Origin: Pseudochrobactrum kiredjianiae | GTDB taxonomy: Bacteria > Pseudomonadota > Alphaproteobacteria > Rhizobiales > Rhizobiaceae | DNA length: 64,000 bases | Assembly (NCBI RefSeq): GCF_030362795.1 | Contig: NZ_JAUCBM010000001.1 | Span: 1,302,001-1,366,000 of the forward strand | Reading direction: 5' to 3' | Part shown: piece by piece, positions 52,406 through 62,339 of the stretch | How the letters are laid out: each line of letters opens with the position of its first letter | How positions within the stretch are numbered: the first letter of the stretch is position 1 | Made by a program: the position numbers and the translations under genes | The notes under the pieces: generated by a model | What the model saw: the letters and a program-made list of their open reading frames with translations, nothing else | Databases searched by the model: none | What the model was told of the DNA's origin: nothing

Positions 52406-53818
52406 GTGACGTCAGACCAATCATCTGAAAAAAAATCTGCTGGCCAGCCTGTTGTATCTGATGGTGCTGATCAGAATAATGCGTCACCATCTTCGGCAGA
52501 AAATGCAGTTTCTGAAAATGCATCCAAGCCTGTTACATCTGATGAAGCGGTTGTTGTAGCGCCGGTTTCACCGGAAATCGCTGAAGCACCGGCAGCACCT
52601 GCGGCTGCCATGGAGCCAGTTGCAGCACCTGTTGCGGCACCGGCACCGCAGCCTGAATCGGAAGTCGCGGCAGCACCTGCACCGGAAGCTGCAAGCGGTC
52701 CGATTGTTCTGAAATCAGCCAGTGAAGCTCTGCGTCCGGAGCCCGGCACACCTCCGCCACTGCCGAAAAAGCGTAAACGCTCGCGTCATGCCCGCAGCCA
52801 GATTGTGGTTTTCGCAAATTTCATGCTGTCTCTGCTGGTGTTTCTGGTTATCGGCATGGGTGCATTGTTCTATTTCGGTAAAGTACAGTTCACATCCGAA
52901 GGGCCGCTGGAACAGGATTCGACATTCTTTGTGAAGCGCGGCAGCGGGATTGTTGAGATTTCCGATCAGCTGGAGCGCGCTGACCTGATTACTGATGCTC
53001 GTATTTTCCGCTATGGTGCGCGTGCTTATGGCATGGAAAAGAGCATGAAAGCGGGTGAATACGCTATTCCGGCTCATGCCTCGATGCGAGACATTATGAA
53101 TATCTTTGCTGAAGGTAAGTCGCTGATGCATCAGGTGACTATTCCTGAGGGGCTGACCGTTCAGCAGATTTTTGATCGTATTTCCAATAGCGAGCTGCTC
53201 TCCGGCAATCTTCCGAAAGAACTGCCGGCTGAGGGCAGTCTGATTGCGGACACGCTGAGCTTCACACGCGGTACGACACGCGAAGAAGTGGTTACGCGTC
53301 TGAAAACAGCACAGGCCAAACTGGTTGATGAAGTTTGGGCAAAGCGCCGTGATGGTCTTCCGGTAAAAGACAAGAACGAGTTTGTGACACTGGCTTCGAT
53401 CGTTGAAAAAGAAACTGGTGTGGCATCGGAACGTCCGCATGTGGCTTCGGTTTTTGTAAACCGTCTGAATACGGGCATGCGTTTGCAGTCCGATCCGACG
53501 ATTATTTATGGTATTTTCGGCGGTCGCGGTAAGCCATCGGATCGCCCGATCTATAAATCGGATATCGAAAAAGAAACGGCCTATAATACCTATATTATCA
53601 AAGGTCTGCCGCCGACACCGATTGCTAATCCAGGTCGTGATGCACTCGAAGCTGTTGCCAATCCACTGGATACAAAAGACCTGTATTTCGTGGCAGACGG
53701 TACTGGCGGGCACATCTTCGCGGCAACGCTGAAAGATCATAATGATAATGTGCGTAAATGGCGTGATATTGAACGTCAGCGCAAAGAAGGTGCCACTGGC
53801 GCACCGGCAGCACCATAA
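52406..53818 (+). CDS. mltG: Endolytic transglycosylase MltG
   Basis: 470 residues, longer than E. coli MltG (340). A cytoplasmic N-terminal region of about 130 residues is rich in Ala, Pro, Glu and Val; one membrane helix follows (IVVFANFMLSLLVFLVIGMG), then the LysM-like and YceG domains with the catalytic Glu in LASIVEKETG and the conserved SDPTIIYG. MltG cuts nascent glycan strands to end peptidoglycan polymerisation. GTG start with GGAG is favoured; an ATG nine codons upstream is an alternative. Confidence 0.92.
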   Translation: MTSDQSSEKKSAGQPVVSDGADQNNASPSSAENAVSENASKPVTSDEAVVVAPVSPEIAEAPAAPAAAMEPVAAPVAAPAPQPESEVAAAPAPEAASGPIVLKSASEALRPEPGTPPPLPKKRKRSRHARSQIVVFANFMLSLLVFLVIGMGALFYFGKVQFTSEGPLEQDSTFFVKRGSGIVEISDQLERADLITDARIFRYGARAYGMEKSMKAGEYAIPAHASMRDIMNIFAEGKSLMHQVTIPEGLTVQQIFDRISNSELLSGNLPKELPAEGSLIADTLSFTRGTTREEVVTRLKTAQAKLVDEVWAKRRDGLPVKDKNEFVTLASIVEKETGVASERPHVASVFVNRLNTGMRLQSDPTIIYGIFGGRGKPSDRPIYKSDIEKETAYNTYIIKGLPPTPIANPGRDALEAVANPLDTKDLYFVADGTGGHIFAATLKDHNDNVRKWRDIERQRKEGATGAPAAP

Positions 53819-53865
53819 CCACATAGTTGTTATGGATTTGCTGTTTCAATAAATATTACAATATG

Positions 53866-53896
53866 GTGCCGTCCGGTTCTCCGGACGGCATTTTTG
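53866..53896 (+). terminator. Terminator after mltG
   Basis: Perfect 9-bp stem GCCGTCCGG/CCGGACGGC with loop TTCT, then ATTTTTG. Confidence 0.9.
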
Positions 53897-53942
53897 CAAA
53901 AGCTGCTATAAGCATATAAGCGGCTTGGAAATGGACTTGAAC

Positions 53943-54866
53943 ATGACAGTACAGAGCATGACCGGCTTTGCCCGTCACACGGCAACATTCACACCGGAGA
54001 ATGGTGCGGAGACACGGATCAGTTGGGAAATCCGCTGTGTCAACGGCAAAGGGCTTGATGCGCGTTTTCGTACGCCCAATGGCTTTGATGATCTCGAGCA
54101 ATTATTACGCGCTGCGCTGGGGCGTGTGTTCTCGCGCGGGTCTTTTCAGGTCAATGTGACTGTTGAAGAACCGGAAGCGCAGGTCAAACTGGTTATCAAT
54201 GAGGCATTGCTGAGCAAGGTCATGCAGACCGCACTGCAATTGCAGAACCAATATGGTCTTGCTCCTGCCAGTGTCGATGCCGTGCTTAATCTCAAAGGTA
54301 TTCTTGAGCCACCGCAGACAGAGGCAGATGAAGCGGCGAAGGCTGCGCTAAAAGCCGCGTTATTGTCGTTCTTTGATGAGGCGCTGGAAGCTCTGAAGCA
54401 GATGCGCTTGCAAGAAGGCAAACGCTTGTCTGATCTGCTTGGTGGTCATGTTGATCGCATCGCGGAGCTGGCTGTTCTGGCGCGTCAGGATGGTTCGCGC
54501 AGTGCAGATGCCATTCGTGAACGTCTTGCGGGGCAGGTGGCTCTGTTGCTTGAGGCCGTCAACAGTAATCGCAGTTCTGCACTTGTGCTGGATGAGCAGC
54601 GCCTGCATATGGAAGCTGCGTTTCTGGCAACCAAGGCCGATATTCAGGAAGAGCTTGACCGGTTGGATATGCATGTGGCGGCAGCACATAAACTACTGAC
54701 GGATGGAGGGCCTGTTGGCCGTAAGCTCGATTTTCTGTCGCAGGAATTTAATCGCGAAACCAATACGCTTTGTTCAAAATCCAACGCAGCATCGATCACG
54801 GCGATTGGTCTTGAATTGAAAGCGGTTGTCGATCAGTTCCGTGAGCAGGTTCAGAACCTCGAATAG
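53943..54866 (+). CDS. yicC: YicC family endoribonuclease
   Basis: 307 residues. The family is a stress-linked endoribonuclease. N-terminal YicC domain begins MTVQSMTGFARHTA and includes EIRCVNGKGLDARFRTP; the C-terminal DUF1732 part includes EELDRLDMHVAAAHKLL, GRKLDFLSQEFNRETNTLCSKS. Start at the ATG with MTVQSMTGF; upstream in-frame codons lack support. It precedes gmk as in Brucella, but a minus-strand gene lies between. Confidence 0.93.
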   Translation: MTVQSMTGFARHTATFTPENGAETRISWEIRCVNGKGLDARFRTPNGFDDLEQLLRAALGRVFSRGSFQVNVTVEEPEAQVKLVINEALLSKVMQTALQLQNQYGLAPASVDAVLNLKGILEPPQTEADEAAKAALKAALLSFFDEALEALKQMRLQEGKRLSDLLGGHVDRIAELAVLARQDGSRSADAIRERLAGQVALLLEAVNSNRSSALVLDEQRLHMEAAFLATKADIQEELDRLDMHVAAAHKLLTDGGPVGRKLDFLSQEFNRETNTLCSKSNAASITAIGLELKAVVDQFREQVQNLE

Positions 54867-54884
54867 ATGTGGTTATAAAATTAA

Positions 54885-54915
54885 AAAAGCCCTGCATGTA
54901 GCAGGGCTTTTATTT
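54885..54915. terminator. Bidirectional terminator
   Basis: 11-bp stem AAAAGCCCTGC/GCAGGGCTTTT, loop ATGTA, then ATTTG, between convergent yicC and the PRC-barrel gene. Confidence 0.9.
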
Positions 54916-54930
54916 GAATGGTACAAGAGG

Positions 54931-55326
54931 TTAGCGACCCCAGCGGCCTTCATATTTAAATTCAGGTGCGGTTTTCAGCTGATCCTTGGTCGCGGTCATT
55001 GTAGCGATCCATTTTTTATCGGCTTCGATATAGTCGACCTTCACAGCGGCTGGTTCGACGATCACATAGCGCTCTCCCATACCGAGAAAGCCACCCACAG
55101 AAATGATATAGCCGGATAATTTACCATCGGAGATAATCAGATCCTTGATCTCACCGATATTTTCATCTTCAGCATTGGTAATATTCAACCCGACAAGATT
55201 ATAGCTCAGCACATCAGTCGGCTGCGCGGTAACGAATAGCTCAGGTGTCGTTGTTACTGCGGTCTGGGCGTAAGCTGCACCCATGAGAGTGCCGGATGCG
55301 ACAAGTGCGATAATAAGACGACGCAT
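54931..55326 (-). CDS. Secreted PRC-barrel domain protein
   Basis: 131 residues. Signal peptide (cleavage about AYA|Q, residue 21) followed by a PRC-barrel domain: VLSYNLVGLNITNAEDENIGEIKDLIIS, GKLSGYIISVGGFLGMGERYVIV. Such periplasmic proteins are common in rhizobia, function unknown. The ATG after GGAGAAG is the start. Confidence 0.85.
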   Translation of the reverse strand: MRRLIIALVASGTLMGAAYAQTAVTTTPELFVTAQPTDVLSYNLVGLNITNAEDENIGEIKDLIISDGKLSGYIISVGGFLGMGERYVIVEPAAVKVDYIEADKKWIATMTATKDQLKTAPEFKYEGRWGR

Positions 55327-55577
55327 GATCTTCTCCAATTTTTTAATTTCAAGTTACTAAAATAAAACGCAGCATTGTTGATATTGTTCCGAAATTTTTA
55401 TGAGAGAACATTCTGCTTTGGTTTGAATGTACGATTTAAGCCTGATTTTACGGGCAAAAAATTTGAGGCAAAATCTCAATTGGTAAAACTTTAATAACTA
55501 AAAAAGATAGACAATAGCGGGATTATAGATAACAACGCAGACATGGAACCGGCAGGGTGATATCAGTCGTGCCGGAG

Positions 55578-55616
55578 TGCATCCGCAAAAGCGGAAACCG
55601 TTTTTGATAAGATGCA
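55578..55616. repeat. RIME-like palindromic repeat
   Basis: TGCATC/GATGCA outer arms, core CCGCAAAAGCGGAAACCG. Confidence 0.7.
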
Positions 55617-55632
55617 TATCCGTATTTAAAAG

Positions 55633-55678
55633 AGCATTTCTAACAAGCAGACTGAAACGGGAAATGCTTTTAGCGAGT
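55633..55678. repeat. Short palindromic repeat next to the previous
   Basis: AGCATTTC/GAAATGCT arms; resembles the element at 44654. Confidence 0.5.
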
Positions 55679-55702
55679 TCAGAATCTGGAGCAGAATAGA
55701 TT

Positions 55703-56362
55703 ATGGCCATCTCCTTCGTGGAAAATGCTGTTGCACGGCGCGGTCTTATGTTGGTCATTTCCTCACCGTCAGGCGCGGGCAAATCAACGATTGCGCGACT
55801 GTTGCTTGAAGATCGTGACATGGATCTTTCTCTCTCTGTCAGCGTGACCACTCGTCAGCGTCGCGCCAGTGAGATTGAGGGTATTCATTATCATTTTAAA
55901 AGCGTGCGTGAATTCGAGCGTCTGCGTGACAGCGATGCGCTGATCGAATGGGCAGAAGTCCATAGCAATTATTACGGTACTCTGCGTGAGACTGCGGAAA
56001 ATGCTCTGGCCGACGGCCGTGACATGTTGTTTGATATTGACTGGCAGGGTGCTGAGCAGCTTCAGGCTAAAATGCCTGCTGATGTGGTTTCAATCTTTAT
56101 TCTGCCGCCGACCATGAAAGAGCTGCAGATGCGTCTCAACCGCCGTGCGGAAGACACAGCGGAAGTGATTGAGACCCGTCTGAACAATGCGCGTTTTGAA
56201 ATCCAGAAATGGAGCAAATACGACTATATCGTCATTAATGAAGATTTGAACCAGTCTTATGCAGCGGTCAAATCCATTGTTATGGCAGAGCGTTTGCGCC
56301 GTGATCGTCGTCCGGGCCTGTTTGAATTCGTCAACGGATTGCTGGAAGAGCAACCTTCCTGA
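55703..56362 (+). CDS. gmk: Guanylate kinase
   Basis: 219 residues. Phosphorylates GMP to GDP. Walker [11 protein letters not shown] near residue 20; GMP-binding [20 protein letters not shown] and [12 protein letters not shown]; lid R-containing [18 protein letters not shown]. Start after GGAGCAG. It is convergent with rsmA. Confidence 0.97.
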   Translation: MAISFVENAVARRGLMLVISSPSGAGKSTIARLLLEDRDMDLSLSVSVTTRQRRASEIEGIHYHFKSVREFERLRDSDALIEWAEVHSNYYGTLRETAENALADGRDMLFDIDWQGAEQLQAKMPADVVSIFILPPTMKELQMRLNRRAEDTAEVIETRLNNARFEIQKWSKYDYIVINEDLNQSYAAVKSIVMAERLRRDRRPGLFEFVNGLLEEQPS

Positions 56363-56383
56363 TTTTCATTGAGTACATAAAGT

Positions 56384-56410
56384 AAAACCGCCGTAAGGCG
56401 GTTTTTTTTA
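56384..56410. terminator. Bidirectional terminator
   Basis: AAAACCGCC/GGCGGTTTT with loop GTAA, then a long T run. Confidence 0.93.
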
Positions 56411-56414
56411 TAGC

Positions 56415-57242
56415 TCATAATTGATTGGCGAGATGCACAAACTCCTCAACGCTAAGCGTTTCCGCGCGGCGTGTCGGGTCAATACCTGCTTTGTTGAGCA
56501 GCGCTTCACCGCCAAGCGGTTTGAGGCTCTGACGCAGCATTTTGCGCCGTTGGCCAAAGGCTGCCTGTGTCACGCGCTCCAGCAGGTGCGGCGGGCATTC
56601 CAGCGGCTGTTCACGCGGTATCATATGTACCACGGCAGATGTCACTTTCGGCGGTGGTGTGAACGCCTGTGGCGGCAGATCAAAGGCGATTTTCGACTGG
56701 GTGCGCCATCCGGCCAAGACGCCAAGGCGGCCATAGGCATCGTCACTCGCATGAGCAACAATACGCTCGGCCACTTCTTTCTGGAACATCAGCGTCATCG
56801 AGCTGTAAAACGGTGGCCACGGATCACTGAGCAGCCAGCCAATCAGCAATTGTGTGCCGACATTGTAAGGTAGATTGGCAATGATCTTCGGCTTTTTTAT
56901 CGGATCAGGAAACAGGGTGGTAAAATCCTGCTGCAAAGCATCACCGGAAATCACCCGTAAGCGTTCCGGATATTCGGCCGCAATTTCCTCTAAGGCTGGC
57001 AGACAGCGCTCATCACGCTCAATAGCCGTAACAATGCCACCCTGAGCCAGAATAGCGCGTGTCAGGCCACCGGGGCCGGGGCCAACCTCAATCACCGGCT
57101 GATCTTGCAAATCTCCGGCCTGACGGGCAATTTTAGAAGTCAGATTAAGATCGAGCAAAAAATTCTGGCCGAGCGATTTCTTGGCGTTCAGTTCATGACG
57201 TTCGATCACATCACGCAGGGGCGGCAGATTATCAATGCTCAT
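56415..57242 (-). CDS. rsmA: 16S rRNA adenine dimethyltransferase
   Basis: 275 residues (KsgA). Dimethylates A1518 and A1519 of 16S r[14 protein letters not shown] start, SAM motif [11 protein letters not shown], catalytic [11 protein letters not shown], and [10 protein letters not shown]. It is 54 bases after pdxA on the same strand and ends the lptFGD-surA-pdxA-rsmA series. Confidence 0.97.
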   Translation of the reverse strand: MSIDNLPPLRDVIERHELNAKKSLGQNFLLDLNLTSKIARQAGDLQDQPVIEVGPGPGGLTRAILAQGGIVTAIERDERCLPALEEIAAEYPERLRVISGDALQQDFTTLFPDPIKKPKIIANLPYNVGTQLLIGWLLSDPWPPFYSSMTLMFQKEVAERIVAHASDDAYGRLGVLAGWRTQSKIAFDLPPQAFTPPPKVTSAVVHMIPREQPLECPPHLLERVTQAAFGQRRKMLRQSLKPLGGEALLNKAGIDPTRRAETLSVEEFVHLANQL

Positions 57243-57296
57243 AGAGTGTCTCTGTTGATTTTTTATCAGCGAGCCTGCCGAGGACAGGATTGCTGT

Positions 57297-58340
57297 TTAT
57301 TTGGAAAATGTTTGATTATTCGCAGCCAATTCTGCTGCCAGTTTAAGTGCGGCGATCAGGCTGTCTGGTCTGGCAATGCCACGACCGGCAATATCAAAAG
57401 CGGTGCCATGATCGGGAGAAGTGCGGATGAAAGGCAGGCCGAGCGTCACATTCACAGTCTCGTCAAACGCCAGCGCCTTGGCCGGAATCAGCGCCTGATC
57501 GTGATACATACAAATGGCTGTGTCATATGTAGTTAGCGCCTGTTTGTGAAACATCGTATCGGCAGGCAAGGGGCCGCGGATATTCATACCTTCCGCTTTC
57601 AGAATCTCAACTGCAGGACGGATCACCGCATCATCCTCATGGCCGAGTGCGCCACCTTCGCCCGCATGCGGGTTGAGGCCGGAAACTGCAATACGCGGGT
57701 TTTTAATGCCAAATCGTGTACGCAGATCATGTTCGGTAATACGGATTGCTTCAAGAATTGCATCGGTGGTTAGTTGTTGCGGCACCTGATGCAGCGGAAT
57801 GTGAATAGTCACCGGCACGACACGCAATTGCGGGCCTGCAAGCATCATCACGGGGCGGACTTCAGTTCCGAGATGGCGTGAAGCCAGATGGGCAAGAAAT
57901 TCTGTATGCCCCGGAAAGCCGAAACCTGCTTCATAAAGCGGCTTCTTCGCAATCGGACAGGTTGTGACAGCGCTGGCCTGACCATTGAGAACATAAGTCG
58001 TCGCCCGCTCAATCGCCTCAATAATACCGGCAGCATTTGAAGCTTGCGGCACACCGGGCTTGTCTGTCAGGCGATTGGCAAGAGGAACAACAGGCAGATA
58101 ATGGCAAAAACGCTGAACGGCTTCTGAAGGCTGGCAGATACTAAAAGGAATATCAAGGTCAAGCTGTCTGGCTCTCGCCGTCAGCAGCGCCGGATCGGCC
58201 AGAATGAAAAAGGGCGGCAGCGCATGTTTTTCGCGCAATGACCATGCAGCAAGCGCAATGTCGGGACCAATACCAGATGGATCTCCGATGCTCAGAGCAA
58301 CCGGAGCTATGGAAGCCTCTCCATGATGCGGAAAAACCAT
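57297..58340 (-). CDS. pdxA: 4-hydroxythreonine-4-phosphate dehydrogenase
   Basis: 347 residues. NAD-dependent oxidative decarboxylation in pyridoxal phosphate synthesis. Metal-binding His residues are in [11 protein letters not shown], and [27 protein letters not shown] is the third signature. The ATG after GGAG gives family length; a longer frame is spurious. A perfect 11-bp palindrome lies 46 bases upstream. Confidence 0.95.
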   Translation of the reverse strand: MVFPHHGEASIAPVALSIGDPSGIGPDIALAAWSLREKHALPPFFILADPALLTARARQLDLDIPFSICQPSEAVQRFCHYLPVVPLANRLTDKPGVPQASNAAGIIEAIERATTYVLNGQASAVTTCPIAKKPLYEAGFGFPGHTEFLAHLASRHLGTEVRPVMMLAGPQLRVVPVTIHIPLHQVPQQLTTDAILEAIRITEHDLRTRFGIKNPRIAVSGLNPHAGEGGALGHEDDAVIRPAVEILKAEGMNIRGPLPADTMFHKQALTTYDTAICMYHDQALIPAKALAFDETVNVTLGLPFIRTSPDHGTAFDIAGRGIARPDSLIAALKLAAELAANNQTFSK

Positions 58341-58385
58341 TTTATGCTCCGGTCTTGTGTTGGGTAATGCGTAAAAACAGAGAAA

Positions 58386-58426
58386 TAGAGCGGTTCTACA
58401 ATTCAATTTTAACTGGAACCGCTCTA
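58386..58426. repeat. 11-bp inverted repeat upstream of pdxA
   Basis: TAGAGCGGTTC/GAACCGCTCTA around a 19-base AT-rich centre. The GAGCG end resembles other palindromic elements here. Confidence 0.6.
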
Positions 58427-58469
58427 AAGGCGGATAATCGCGCAAGTGGTGTTTTGCGCGAAATATGGT

Positions 58470-59444
58470 TTAGCGATTAACGATTTTCGCTTTTTCGCGC
58501 AGTTCTTTCAGATATTTCTTGCTAATTTCTTCAGCCTTTTTCTCCTGATCGGAGTTGTTGCTTGTGCCTTCCATGGAGAAAGTCAGCTGAGCAACACGGT
58601 CATCAGAAACGCTGCGCTTGGCGCAAACAGCAAGGAATTCAACGCCCTTGTCGGTATCCTGCACCGCAGTCGCACGGCCAACAGCGGTGGCTTTCAGCTG
58701 TGTTGTCCATTCCGGCGGCAATTGCAGTTCAAGATGTTTGCCGAGGTCACGTACGGTCACATCCATCATGCCTTTTGTCAGCGAACGGGTATTCTCACAG
58801 CCGGAGAAACGGTTACGCAGAGCATTGGCTTCCTGACGGCGTTTGGCCAATGTGCCGGCTGAACGGTTTGCGGCAGGTACAACAAAAATCACCTGCTGGA
58901 GCGTGTATTCATTGGACGAAGGCTTCTTGCCACCGTCTTTCAGCATACGCTGTACCGCATCCTGCTCGGTCATCATACCTTCTGAACGGAAGCGGGCGCC
59001 GATGGCGCGGTTCCAGCCCATCTGTACCATAACGAAGGTTTTAAAATGCTTCGGCGTAATGCCAGCCTGATTCATCAGCTGATTAAGCTGTGCAATGCTC
59101 ATTTTATTGCGCGATGCAAAGCCGGCATAGGCGGTTTCAACTTCCTGATCGGAGACGACAATACCGCGTGATTTCATTTCCACACGCTTGAGCATTTCTT
59201 CCACCAACTCGTCTTGTGCAATCTTGTTCAGATTGCCGGTACGACGTTGCAGCTTGAGGAACGCGGCGCGATTGGCGATATCAATATTGGTAATCGGGTT
59301 GCTGTTAACGATCACTTTAATTTCGGCGGCATGGGCTGCGCCGGTAAATTCTGTGATGCTGAGGGCAGTGAATGCAACTGTACCGGCAATCAATGCAGCC
59401 AGAATGCGTTTATTCATATTCATGCTCATGGTGGTAAGTTTCAT
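58470..59444 (-). CDS. SurA-like periplasmic chaperone
   Basis: 324 residues. Signal peptide ending AHA|AE (about residue 39). A SurA N-terminal domain follows (EIKVIVNSNPITNIDIANRA, then a helical part ending FKTFVMVQMGWNRAIGARF), and a single diverged parvulin-like domain (YTLQQVIFVVP to VEFLAVC) with two cysteines (SGCENT and VCAKR). It sits after lptD, and SurA helps LptD fold. The start is the first ATG, after GGGAAA. Confidence 0.82.
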   Translation of the reverse strand: MKLTTMSMNMNKRILAALIAGTVAFTALSITEFTGAAHAAEIKVIVNSNPITNIDIANRAAFLKLQRRTGNLNKIAQDELVEEMLKRVEMKSRGIVVSDQEVETAYAGFASRNKMSIAQLNQLMNQAGITPKHFKTFVMVQMGWNRAIGARFRSEGMMTEQDAVQRMLKDGGKKPSSNEYTLQQVIFVVPAANRSAGTLAKRRQEANALRNRFSGCENTRSLTKGMMDVTVRDLGKHLELQLPPEWTTQLKATAVGRATAVQDTDKGVEFLAVCAKRSVSDDRVAQLTFSMEGTSNNSDQEKKAEEISKKYLKELREKAKIVNR

Positions 59445-59680
59445 ACTGGTTTCCCGTTACGCTTTTCAGGATGCGCTCATCTCCGAATGCGGAAAAATAA
59501 TAGATAAAACGCTCTGCTATGTCACATCCTGTCAGGATTTTCGTTCTTGTATAAATGAGCAGGTGCAGTGAAACAATCTCTCATATGATGAAGAACGTAT
59601 GAAAACTGCAAATTTTAATCCCGTTATGCCTGTTTTGTGTCATTTAGGCTGAAGAAACGACATATCCAATCTTTGTATTC

Positions 59681-59790
59681 TCTAGAGCGTGTTGTGTTTA
59701 ATCGTACCCACTGCGCTCGCTCTAGATTCTTTTAATTGTCGCATGTTCGCGGTAGCTCAAATGAATACATTTGAGCCAGACATGCTTTAG
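59681..59790. repeat. 108-bp interspersed repeat, plus orientation
   Basis: Starts with a palindrome (TCTAGAGCG to CGCTCTAGA, 59681-59726), continues TTTAATTGTCGCATG, then a GCTCAAATG/CATTTGAGC hairpin and GACATGCTTTAG. The second full copy is at 40381-40486. Confidence 0.8.
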
Positions 59791-59935
59791 CCATGCTCAT
59801 ATGAACAGAGTCTCTCTGCAATTTGCATGATGTATAATGATCACTATACATGGAAATGGCTTTAAACTGTAAATCGTACGATTTTATGTTGCGTTTGTGG
59901 CTCGTCACTATGCTGATTGAATGATTGAAAGAGCG

Positions 59936-59971
59936 TGAATAAAATTACGGCTCGCATAGAGCGAGCCGTAA
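59936..59971 (-). terminator. Terminator after lptD
   Basis: TTACGGCTCGC/GCGAGCCGTAA with loop ATAGA; on the minus strand TTTTATT follows. Confidence 0.85.
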
Positions 59972-59993
59972 AAGTATATTTTGTGGTTTGTAA

Positions 59994-62339
59994 TCAGAAT
60001 GAATTACCAACTTCGCCCAGTGTACGGAAGGAGATGTTAAATCCGACCGAGTGGGAAATCTTGTCCTGACCAGGGCTGCGTGTCTGGATATAGGCCATGG
60101 AATAAGTGAAGCACTCATCATCATAGGCGAGACCAGATTGCGCTTTTACCAGCGTTTCTGAGACAATATCATAGGTGCCTGAACCAAAGACGCGCCAGTT
60201 TTCCTTGAAACGGGTTGAGCCGCTCAGGCTGACTTCCTGACGGTTTTCTTCAAAACCATAGTCAGGTTGTTTGGTAATATAGGCATATTTCACAGAAGCT
60301 TGAACAATTTGTCCGGTATGACTGGCTTCGACTTCACCGCGGCGAATATCGAGATTATCCTTGTCAAAGCGACCACGGGCAGCAAAAGCGAGACCGGTAT
60401 TATTGGACATGCCGAGCATAGCCACATAATCGGAGCGCTTACCTTCGAGACCGGAATCTGCACCGGCACCAACAAAGTCACTTTCCGCAAAAGAGTTCAG
60501 GCCGCCAAGCTGGAAGGACTGCCCCGCCAGACCATGTATTGACCAGCCATTGTTCATATTGCCGGAATAGCGCAGACCCAGATTGGCACGCGTGCCGCCT
60601 TCAACACGGTCATAACCGGAGAATTTATCACGAGCGAACAGGCTGGTAGCGTCAAAGACAAAGCTCTGGGCATCTTCATTCGGCAGACGACCTGCATAAG
60701 GTTCGTCATTACGAACAAAAATCTGCGCTGTTGGCTCCAAAATCTGCGTCATGCTGGTGGATGAGAACAGGATCGGCCAACGGACTTCAAGACCGGCAGT
60801 CGCCATGCCACGGAAGGCTTGTGAACGAATTTCATCCGAGGTGCGCAATGTATCATTGGTGCTGATACCAATGGCATCACCGCGCAGAGCGAGAAGAGGG
60901 GTAATAATAATTCCCTGTTCTGTGATGAAAGTCCGCTTCCATTCTGCTTCTGTTGTCAGGCGGGCGCTTGTGCCTTTGATGCCGCGCATAAAACGGGGAA
61001 TATTATTCTGAAGTATGATATCAGATGTCTCACGATAAATGCCCTGCAGATTGCTGGTAATTGTCAGCTCGCCGCCATAAACAGAACCCGGAACCGTGTA
61101 GAGATAGTCAACGCTTGGCAGCACCCAAGGCTGTTTTGTATCAACGGCATTCTCACTGCCATTGAGTACATCTTCCTGAACCTTGAATTTATAGAGGTTA
61201 ATATCAAGGTGATTGCGGCCGGATATACCACGCAGATAAACATTCGACGTCAGTGTTTCAGAACCGTAGCCGCTGAGCTTGTAAGTGCGGCTGAAATTTT
61301 TGTCGGTCTGCGCAATCACATCCCAGCCGAAACTCCAGCGAGGATTGATTTTGAAATCACCTTTAGAGGAAGCCATGGCGCGCATGCGTTCCTGAGCGTC
61401 AACCTTATCAGAGCTGAACTGACCCGGATTCGCCTGATAAATACCCGCAACACGAATATTGTAAGTACCGTTTTCAAGGCGATGGCGCCACTCGGTTTCA
61501 CTTAAGAAACCCTGTTTGCTTAAAGCTGTGCCATAAGTGGTGATGTCGTAATTCGGTGCCAGATTCCAGAAATATCCGCCGCGTACACCAAAGCCAAGCT
61601 CGTCTTTATACATAAAGCTCGGGAACAGAAAACCGCTCTTACGTTTGGTGGACGGGTCGGCGATTTCAAATGCGGGGAGGGCAAACAGCGATTTGCCGAA
61701 CATTTCAAAACGGCCGCCTTCAAAGCGGACTGTTTTCTTGGTGCCGTTCCAGATAATTTTCTTGGCTTTAACCTGCCAGAGAACCGGTTTGTCCGGATCT
61801 GTGGCGCAGGCGCGACAAGCTGTGTACACGCCATTATTAAAGGTCGTAACTTCGCCGAGGCTGCGTTCTGCACTTTCAGCGGCAAAACGTGTGTCATCAA
61901 CGGTTTCAACGCGCAGGCCATTCACAAAGCCATCGCGGAAATCGTCTGTCACATCCATTTCATCGGAATAGATACGGTTGCCATCTTTTTCGACAATTTC
62001 AACATTGCCTTTAGCAACCATGCGCTTGGTTTTCTGATTGTATACGACCTGACGCGCAACCAGACGGTTGCCATCATATTCAATCTGAACATTGCCCGCA
62101 GCAGTCACTGTATTCTGGTCGCGATCGACAATCAGATTGTCGGCCTGCAACAGCATTTTAGCATCAGGATTGGTCTGATACTGACTGCCGAACTCACCAG
62201 AAGGCATTCCTTCCTGACTATACGCCACGGAAGACAGGGAAATTATTGCAGAGGTGGAAAAAATGCACGCCAGAGCGGTCCCGCGTGCGAGACGCGAGAG
62301 ATACTCAGAAACTGTCGTGCGGGAGCTACTCAATCCCAC
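59994..62339 (-). CDS. lptD: LPS-assembly protein LptD
   Basis: 781 residues. Outer-membrane barrel that inserts lipopolysaccharide. Signal peptide (about 1-42), OstA/LptA-like N-terminal jelly roll (LLQADNLIVDRDQNTVTAAGNVQIEYDGNRL), then LptD barrel strands to the terminal aromatic F. GTG start with a strong AAGGAGG, overlapping the lptG stop by one base. Its Cys pairs (ACRACATD near residue 174) could take part in disulphides. Confidence 0.96.
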   Translation of the reverse strand: MGLSSSRTTVSEYLSRLARGTALACIFSTSAIISLSSVAYSQEGMPSGEFGSQYQTNPDAKMLLQADNLIVDRDQNTVTAAGNVQIEYDGNRLVARQVVYNQKTKRMVAKGNVEIVEKDGNRIYSDEMDVTDDFRDGFVNGLRVETVDDTRFAAESAERSLGEVTTFNNGVYTACRACATDPDKPVLWQVKAKKIIWNGTKKTVRFEGGRFEMFGKSLFALPAFEIADPSTKRKSGFLFPSFMYKDELGFGVRGGYFWNLAPNYDITTYGTALSKQGFLSETEWRHRLENGTYNIRVAGIYQANPGQFSSDKVDAQERMRAMASSKGDFKINPRWSFGWDVIAQTDKNFSRTYKLSGYGSETLTSNVYLRGISGRNHLDINLYKFKVQEDVLNGSENAVDTKQPWVLPSVDYLYTVPGSVYGGELTITSNLQGIYRETSDIILQNNIPRFMRGIKGTSARLTTEAEWKRTFITEQGIIITPLLALRGDAIGISTNDTLRTSDEIRSQAFRGMATAGLEVRWPILFSSTSMTQILEPTAQIFVRNDEPYAGRLPNEDAQSFVFDATSLFARDKFSGYDRVEGGTRANLGLRYSGNMNNGWSIHGLAGQSFQLGGLNSFAESDFVGAGADSGLEGKRSDYVAMLGMSNNTGLAFAARGRFDKDNLDIRRGEVEASHTGQIVQASVKYAYITKQPDYGFEENRQEVSLSGSTRFKENWRVFGSGTYDIVSETLVKAQSGLAYDDECFTYSMAYIQTRSPGQDKISHSVGFNISFRTLGEVGNSF

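Larger units (their letters stand above)
55327..55702. other. Intergenic region before gmk
   Basis: Holds two repeats, at 55578-55616 and 55633-55678. No gene seen. Confidence 0.55.
59445..59993. other. Intergenic region between lptD and the surA-like gene
   Basis: 549 bases without a gene. Holds the 108-bp repeat (59681-59790) and the lptD terminator (59936-59971). The long gap suggests the surA-like gene has its own promoter. Confidence 0.6.

Noticed and set aside
52122-52523. A 133-residue minus-strand frame across the fabF-mltG gap
   Set aside because: Overlaps the start of mltG, composition is His/Phe/Gln-rich and no family or start signal is seen.
52715-53824. A 369-residue frame antisense to mltG
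   Set aside because: Shadow of mltG, with the Cys/His/Arg-rich content of a reversed coding strand.
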